A stretch of DNA of 10,342 nucleotides from Candidatus Collierbacteria bacterium (GTDB taxonomy: Bacteria; Patescibacteriota; Microgenomatia; UBA1400; MFAQ01). The notes under the pieces are model-generated. The model made no database searches and was not told the DNA's origin. It saw nothing but the letters and a program-made list of their open reading frames with translations. The DNA is taken from NCBI GenBank assembly GCA_903873735.1, contig CAIQPO010000053.1, positions 1 through 10,342 of the forward strand. The letters are read 5' to 3'. Shown in pieces: positions 6,982-10,342 of this stretch (the stretch's first letter is position 1; each line of letters starts with the position of its first letter). The position numbers and the translations under genes were made by a program.

Positions 6982-7093
6982 GTCGTAGTCTGGGATTGCT
7001 TGTTGGGGTTTCCTCATAGAGCGTACCCAGACTACGGCAGTTGTACGGGTCAGCTCCGTTTATTAGAAACCATACTTGTCGTGTCGCACCACG
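6982..7093 (+). ncRNA. Candidate structured RNA leader upstream of the scaffold gene
   Basis: The 199-bp gap between lysin and scaffold can fold strongly. Helix A pairs 6982-6994 with 7026-7038: 13 pairs, 11 of them a perfect CGTAGTCTGGG/CCCAGACTACG core, plus one G-U and one G-C. Its 31-base loop can form inner pairs (GCT/AGC). The loop also holds GGTTTC (7007-7012), exactly complementary to GAAACC at 7066-7071, so a pseudoknot is possible. Hairpin B is 7045-7059 (ACGGG/TCCGT, with one G-U) and hairpin C is 7080-7093 (CGTG/CACG). No T-run follows helix A, so it is not a standard terminator. It matches no ribozyme or riboswitch class I recognise. It could be a 5' UTR element, an independent small RNA, or a DNA-level site. 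Confidence 0.4.
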
Positions 7094-7111
7094 TTAGAGG
7101 CGTAAAAGTCT

Positions 7112-7777
7112 ATGGAAGAACAAAAAGACGTAAGTAAAAAGGTTGATGACCTAGACCTCTCGTCAGAGGTTGAAGAATCAAAAGAAGTTAAGCAAGAGGA
7201 AAGAACTGTTCCACTTCAAGCGTTACAAGAAGAAAGAAAGAAACGCCAAGAATTAGAACAAAGACTTTCTGCTTTGGAGACCTCTTTTCAGCAACCCAGT
7301 TACACCAGTGAAGAAAACAATCCAGATTTAGAGGAGGCTATCAATAAGATAGAGCCTTATCTGCGCAAAAAAGGCTTCTTAACGAAAGAAGAACTTGAGG
7401 CTGAGAAAAATGCTCAGTCTTATGCAGAGGAGATGAGGTCTTTATCGGAAAAGTATGATGGCAAAGACGGAAGACCGGTTTTTGATGCCTATGAAGTATC
7501 AGAATTTGGTAAGAAGAACAAAATCTACAATTTGGAAGCTGCTTATGAACGAATGTATAAAAAAGAACTCTTTGATTGGGAGTTGAAGAAAACTGGTAAT
7601 CCAGGCGAAACAATAGAAACCGAAAAAGGTTCTTCAGGAGTAAAAGAAGCAGGAAATACACCGTTGCTTTCCAGAGAAGCTATCCAACGCAAGTTGGCGG
7701 CTCCAGACGGCAAAGTATGGTGGGAAAAAAATAGAGAAAAAATCATGGCGGCCTATGCTAGGGGAGAAATCTCTTAG
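7112..7777 (+). CDS. Capsid scaffolding protein
   Basis: This 221-residue protein probably directs shell assembly and then leaves or is degraded before the head matures. The N-terminus is acidic and disordered-looking (1-30). A short coiled coil follows (about 33-58, VPLQALQEERKKRQELEQRL), a pattern common in phage scaffolds placed directly before the coat gene. The middle is charged and helical. The C-terminal segment (about 183-218) is basic and aromatic (REAIQRKLAAPDGKVWWEKN), a likely coat-binding end by analogy with P22. AGAGG at 7096-7100 lies 11 bases before the ATG, one of very few SD-like sequences in the window, and the structured region at 6982-7093 lies just upstream. The capsid gene follows after 26 bases. 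Confidence 0.85.
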   Translation: MEEQKDVSKKVDDLDLSSEVEESKEVKQEERTVPLQALQEERKKRQELEQRLSALETSFQQPSYTSEENNPDLEEAINKIEPYLRKKGFLTKEELEAEKNAQSYAEEMRSLSEKYDGKDGRPVFDAYEVSEFGKKNKIYNLEAAYERMYKKELFDWELKKTGNPGETIETEKGSSGVKEAGNTPLLSREAIQRKLAAPDGKVWWEKNREKIMAAYARGEIS

Positions 7778-7784
7778 TAATTAT

Positions 7785-7798
7785 TATAACTATATAAA
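7785..7798 (+). promoter_or_regulatory. Candidate -10 boxes for the major capsid gene
   Basis: The 26-base gap before the capsid gene is entirely AT-rich apart from two C bases. It holds TATAAC (7785-7790) and TATAAA (7793-7798), ending 13 and 5 bases before the ATG. Either could drive an extra, very short-leadered capsid transcript. AT-richness also produces such matches by chance, and no -35 is clear. Confidence 0.25.
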
Positions 7799-7803
7799 CA
7801 AAT

Positions 7804-8679
7804 ATGGCCTATCCTTCCGGACAAATGGGAACCACGGAAAATGCTGTCTTTATTCCAGAAATCTGGAGTTCAGAGATCATCCGTGCTACCGAAGCAAACC
7901 TTGTCCTTGCTGACAAGGTAAAGAGATACGATGGTGATGTCAAATCAAAAGGCGACACTATCCATATCCCTGAATTATCAAATCTAACGGCTCATGCAAA
8001 AACTGCTGGAGCTGCAGTTACTCTTAACAACCCAACTGAGGGTGAGAAAGAGATTTCTGTCGACCAACACTATGAGACATCCTTCATGATTGAAGATATC
8101 TCCAAAGTGCAATCGGCATACAACCTCATGAGTGAGTACACTGGAAAAGCTGGTTATAGCATCGCCAAGAATGTCGATTATGCTATTGCCGGTCTCTACA
8201 GCGGTCTTTCTCAATATGTTGGTGACGGTTCAACAGATGTTGACGACGAAAACATTATCCGTGCTGTTCAGTACCTAGATGAGGCTGATGCTCCAGAAAT
8301 GGATCGTTTCTTTGTCATTAAACCCAGTGCAAAAGCTGACCTTATGGGTATTGACAAGTTCGTTCTTAGAACTGGTCCAGGTTGGGGTCCACAAGACTCT
8401 CCAATCTTGAATGGTGCTAAAGAAAACGGCTTCTGGGGAGACATCTACGGAGTTAAAGTATTCGTCTCGACCAACCTCGTAACTCAAGTTGCTACACCAA
8501 ATGTAGTTCACAACTTGATGTTCCAGAAAGAGGCTTTCGGTCTAGCGATGCAGCAATCTCCGAGAACCCAATCTCAGTACAAGCAAGAATATCTTGCTAA
8601 CCTCGTAACCGTTGACGTTCTATACGGTCTTGCGGAACTTCGAGACACCTTCGCAGTCGACTTCAGAGCCAAAGCCTAA
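7804..8679 (+). CDS. Major capsid protein, HK97-fold type
   Basis: This 291-residue protein would be the main shell subunit. The N-terminal pattern VFIPEIWSSEIIRATEAN then LVLADKV, followed by KGDTIHIPELSNL (about 49-61), is typical of a broad class of HK97-fold phage coat proteins. The middle contains the EISVDQHYETSFMIEDISK strand region (about 82-100) and FFVIKPSAKADLM (about 168-180). Near the C-terminus comes VHNLMFQKEAFGLAMQQ (about 236-252) and then an E-loop-free end. The position directly after scaffold and the codon choice (many AAC, TTC, GGT and GCT codons) fit a highly expressed structural gene. There is no Shine-Dalgarno before the ATG. An intrinsic terminator follows 27 bases after the stop. 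Confidence 0.93.
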   Translation: MAYPSGQMGTTENAVFIPEIWSSEIIRATEANLVLADKVKRYDGDVKSKGDTIHIPELSNLTAHAKTAGAAVTLNNPTEGEKEISVDQHYETSFMIEDISKVQSAYNLMSEYTGKAGYSIAKNVDYAIAGLYSGLSQYVGDGSTDVDDENIIRAVQYLDEADAPEMDRFFVIKPSAKADLMGIDKFVLRTGPGWGPQDSPILNGAKENGFWGDIYGVKVFVSTNLVTQVATPNVVHNLMFQKEAFGLAMQQSPRTQSQYKQEYLANLVTVDVLYGLAELRDTFAVDFRAKA

Positions 8680-8706
8680 TAAGTTGACTCTAAGTCCAAA
8701 AACATT

Positions 8707-8730
8707 AAGCCTCCGTACTGGAGGCTTTTT
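8707..8730 (+). terminator. Rho-independent terminator after the capsid gene
   Basis: A perfect 8-bp stem, AAGCCTCC (8707-8714) with GGAGGCTT (8720-8727), encloses a five-base loop GTACT. It is followed directly by the T-run at 8726-8730. It closes the head operon and separates it from the next unit, whose promoter-like TATAAT starts five bases later. Confidence 0.92.
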
Positions 8731-8734
8731 GTTG

Positions 8735-8740
8735 TATAAT
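8735..8740 (+). promoter_or_regulatory. Candidate -10 box (TATAAT) for the right-hand unit
   Basis: This is a consensus TATAAT directly after the terminator, preceded by TTG. It ends six bases before the ATG at 8747, so initiation at the usual distance would start the mRNA at or next to the first codon. Because the terminator lies immediately upstream, the following genes need a promoter here. No good -35 is visible. Confidence 0.6.
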
Positions 8741-8746
8741 TATGAT

Positions 8747-9124
8747 ATGATTTGTTTAAAATGTGGAATAGAAACAGAGAGAAGAAGCATTGATTTTTCA
8801 GAACCAATTTTCTGTTTTGACTGTGATCCCAAAAACAGATGCGTTGACTGTGGTGAGTTAAGAATGAGACCAATAGGACATTCTGAATATTGCAATGATT
8901 GTTTTGTCAAACATCAAAAAGAAAAAATTGCCACTATAAAATCGTTCGGTATCATTGATAACACTAGATATGGTGGTACAGAGATGAATGAGACACATTA
9001 TAAAGACATAAACACCAGAGTAATTGATGACTATGGAAATAATCTTAGGGGAGAGAAGGGGTTGAATTATATGAAAACAAAGGGAAATACTTATGCCTCA
9101 AGACTTAAAGACTACTACAAATAG
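8747..9124 (+). CDS. Small four-CxxC (zinc-ribbon-like) protein, 125 aa
   Basis: The N-terminal half has four CxxC pairs in 50 residues: C3/C6, C23/C26, C32/C35 and C49/C52. That is enough for two zinc-binding ribbons or knuckles. The C-terminal half (about 70-125) is polar and charged, with NYMKTKGNTYASRLKDYYK at the end, and shows no motif I recognise. The start at 8747 was chosen because the protein then begins MICLKCG directly at the first zinc pair, six bases after TATAAT. The frame stays open upstream to 8612, but that part crosses the terminator and the capsid gene. There is no Shine-Dalgarno. The glycosyltransferase gene starts inside its last 32 bases. A nucleic-acid-binding or regulatory role is possible but unproven. 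Confidence 0.75.
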   Translation: MICLKCGIETERRSIDFSEPIFCFDCDPKNRCVDCGELRMRPIGHSEYCNDCFVKHQKEKIATIKSFGIIDNTRYGGTEMNETHYKDINTRVIDDYGNNLRGEKGLNYMKTKGNTYASRLKDYYK

Positions 9125-9845
9125 ATCACGCCTAGCTGTCATACTCCCAAGTAGGGGAATGATGATGAGTAGAACAATGGAGAGTGTCTGTAACAACATC
9201 TATGGTAAGGAGGCAAAAGTCTTTATGGCACATAACCTTCCCCTACCCATTTGTTTTAATTATGCTATCCAAAAAGCTATCAACGAATATGATCCCGACT
9301 ACTTCTGGTTTGTGGAGGAAGATATGCTTATCCCTGATGGAACTTTGGACACGCTTTTGGCGTTGGACACTCACGCTTGTGGCGTAGATTATGCGGATAG
9401 ACGCACTGGCAAAAGACTATCGTTTGTAAATAAAAAGGGTGACTGCCTCTACACTGGGATGGGTTGTCTCCTTCTTAAAAGAGAGGTCGTAGACAAACTG
9501 CCAATCCCTTGGCTAAAAAGAATGGTTTTCTGGTTAGTGGAAACAGATGATGGAGATGTTGATTATCTTCCCAAACCAGATATTGCTCCAACGGGTTATG
9601 GTAGCCAAGACATTTATCTGTCTCACAAAATTAGGGAGATGGGCTACAAAATAATTCTCAATACCGAGATTAAGGTTGGACATATGCAACTTGAAGTCAA
9701 GGGTGAAGATATTAAAAACAATGGAGCTGATGAAATTAAAATTGTTTATGTTGATGGAGATAATCCTTATAAAATGGGCGAAATAGGTACAGAAGAATTA
9801 TCAAAAGATGCTCCAAATGCAGACGATATCCTCTCTAAAAAATAA
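9093..9845 (+). CDS. Glycosyltransferase-like protein, GT-A fold
   Basis: This 250-residue protein probably transfers a sugar from a nucleotide donor. A Rossmann-type start (RLAVILPSRGMMMSRT, 13-28) leads to FWFVEEDMLIPDG (71-83). There EED at 75-77 occupies the place of the metal-binding DxD motif. A later GYGSQDIYLSHKIREMGYKI segment (168-187) matches the catalytic-base helix region of GT2-type enzymes, followed by EIKVGHMQ with a conserved-looking His197. It has no membrane helix. It overlaps the zinc-ribbon gene by 32 bases and the next gene by 38 bases. Phage glycosyltransferases modify virion proteins, DNA or host-surface glycans, and the substrate here cannot be told from sequence. The variant DxD leaves some doubt about activity. 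Confidence 0.78.
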   Translation: MPQDLKTTTNRSRLAVILPSRGMMMSRTMESVCNNIYGKEAKVFMAHNLPLPICFNYAIQKAINEYDPDYFWFVEEDMLIPDGTLDTLLALDTHACGVDYADRRTGKRLSFVNKKGDCLYTGMGCLLLKREVVDKLPIPWLKRMVFWLVETDDGDVDYLPKPDIAPTGYGSQDIYLSHKIREMGYKIILNTEIKVGHMQLEVKGEDIKNNGADEIKIVYVDGDNPYKMGEIGTEELSKDAPNADDILSKK

Positions 9846-10245
9846 ACATATCGGCAAAGACATCTGGGTAATTGCATCAGGCAAGTCATCGGATTATATC
9901 GACCCGTCTTTTTTCAATAATAAGATTGTTATTGGAGTGAATAATACCGTGATTAGATTTCCAACTATTACATATCATTTGATGAAAGAAAATTGTGTTG
10001 CTTCTGTTTGTCATAATAAGTGGCATTTAGATGTTGTTTCCAAGTATGACTGTGGTGATATATGGGGAAAAGAAAATCCAGTCAGACATTTTTACTTTAA
10101 CCATGAACAGAATAATCATACAGTTTTCTCCGAAAATCTTGACACAGAAGATTCTTTGATTGTTAGTTGGTCAACAATTACTTCGGCAATACATTTTGCT
10201 TATTTTCTCGGTGCTAAGAACATTCTTTTCTTCATAGTATTGTGA
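9808..10245 (+). CDS. MptE/DUF115-like or sialyltransferase-like protein, apparently shortened
   Basis: This 145-residue protein has a Rossmann-like N-terminal segment, GKDIWVIASGKSSDYIDPSF (16-35), and then KIVIGVNNTV (39-48). This resembles the GSGPSLD...VIGVN pattern of DUF115/MptE-like and related glycan-modifying proteins. SWSTITSAIHFAYFLGAKNI (123-142) resembles the later helix-strand segment of the same group, normally followed by a Gly/Asp-containing strand end and more sequence. Here the frame stops within five residues, and neither other forward frame continues for long, so the domain seems cut short or recombined. It overlaps the glycosyltransferase by 38 bases from ATG 9808. ATG 9817 is an alternative start. 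It may work with the preceding glycosyltransferase, if it is functional. Confidence 0.55.
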   Translation: MLQMQTISSLKNKHIGKDIWVIASGKSSDYIDPSFFNNKIVIGVNNTVIRFPTITYHLMKENCVASVCHNKWHLDVVSKYDCGDIWGKENPVRHFYFNHEQNNHTVFSENLDTEDSLIVSWSTITSAIHFAYFLGAKNILFFIVL

Positions 10246-10260
10246 TGTTAGGTTTTATTG

Positions 10261-10266
10261 TATAAT
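10261..10266 (+). promoter_or_regulatory. Candidate -10 box (TATAAT) near the right edge
   Basis: This TATAAT is preceded by TTG, the same nine bases (TTGTATAAT) as at 8732-8740. No ATG follows at the leaderless distance, and the only downstream ATG frame (10295) ends after five codons. It may serve a gene or RNA that continues beyond the window, or be a chance AT-rich match. Confidence 0.3.
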
Positions 10267-10342
10267 CCTTACAAGTTAATAGAAGATGTAAGGTATGACA
10301 ATCGGAGGTTAATTCAGATTCATCTGCAATCCAGTGTTGTCG

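Noticed and set aside
6984..7036. Helix A as an intrinsic terminator after the lysin gene
   Set aside because: The 31-base loop is too long and no T-run follows the 3' arm.
6982..7093. Known self-cleaving ribozyme (hammerhead, twister, pistol) or tRNA/tmRNA
   Set aside because: No CTGATGA-type hammerhead core and no recognisable twister or pistol core. CGCACCA at 7085-7091 has no matching acceptor strand or T-arm.
8612..8746. Upstream extension of the zinc-ribbon frame to an ATG inside the capsid gene
   Set aside because: It would run antithetically through the capsid gene's 3' end and the terminator hairpin. The ATG at 8747 begins at the first CxxC and sits correctly after TATAAT.
10267..10342. 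tRNA gene near the right edge
   Set aside because: GATT-CATCTGC-AATC gives a 4-bp stem and 7-base loop, but position 33 is A, not U, and no D-arm, T-arm or acceptor pairing fits.
10232..10342. Leftward partial frame of 36 residues entering from the right edge
   Set aside because: It is too short and unrecognised, and it overlaps the forward gene end. It cannot be separated from chance without flanking sequence.
1..10342. Stop-codon reassignment (TGA or TAG recoding)
   Set aside because: TAA, TAG and TGA all end genes at sensible places, and no gene needs readthrough of any stop.

Overview
This window is part of a tailed double-stranded DNA bacteriophage (Caudoviricetes-type), showing its DNA-packaging and head-assembly module. 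The genes that carry this call are, in order, a small terminase candidate, a large terminase interrupted by an intein, a P22-like portal, a GH19/LysM peptidoglycan hydrolase, a scaffolding protein and a major capsid protein. The peptidoglycan hydrolase points to a bacterial host. All three stop codons end genes and the frames read cleanly in the standard code. No tail genes are present, so this is a fragment and not a complete phage genome. I cannot name the host. Most genes lack a Shine-Dalgarno sequence, and several unit-heading genes look leaderless, which points away from a typical SD-using host but does not identify one.

Layout. Bases 1-577 hold no convincing gene. They carry four head-to-tail copies of a 21-bp unit, a duplicated 23-bp pyrimidine-rich unit and a pair of interlocking 14-bp palindromes. 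Lying just upstream of the terminase genes, this is a plausible packaging-initiation or regulatory region. A small 59-residue gene (578-757) is transcribed leftward, divergent from everything else. From 810 to 6912 a tight rightward operon encodes a small terminase, a second small helix-turn-helix protein, the intein-containing large terminase, a one-helix membrane protein, the portal and the lysin, with overlaps or tiny gaps between genes. A 199-bp gap follows (6913-7111). It can fold into several hairpins, including a 13-bp stem whose loop can pair with downstream sequence. Next come the scaffold and major capsid genes, closed by a strong intrinsic terminator at 8707-8730. A new unit starts immediately afterwards with a four-CxxC zinc-ribbon-like protein, a GT-A-type glycosyltransferase and an apparently shortened MptE/DUF115-like sugar-related protein. 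The last ~100 bases have a TATAAT box but no recognisable gene.

How the genes work together. The small terminase would recognise viral DNA. The large terminase, after removing its intein, would cut the DNA and pump it through the portal into a shell built from capsid protein on scaffold. The lysin may be a virion-associated or lysis enzyme. The right-hand glycosyltransferase pair could modify virion or host-surface glycans.

The points most worth a second look are the structured leader before the scaffold gene, the -10 boxes placed 6-7 nt before the starts of unit-heading genes, the repeat and palindrome region upstream of the terminase, and the TerL intein with a single atypical LAGLIDADG motif.
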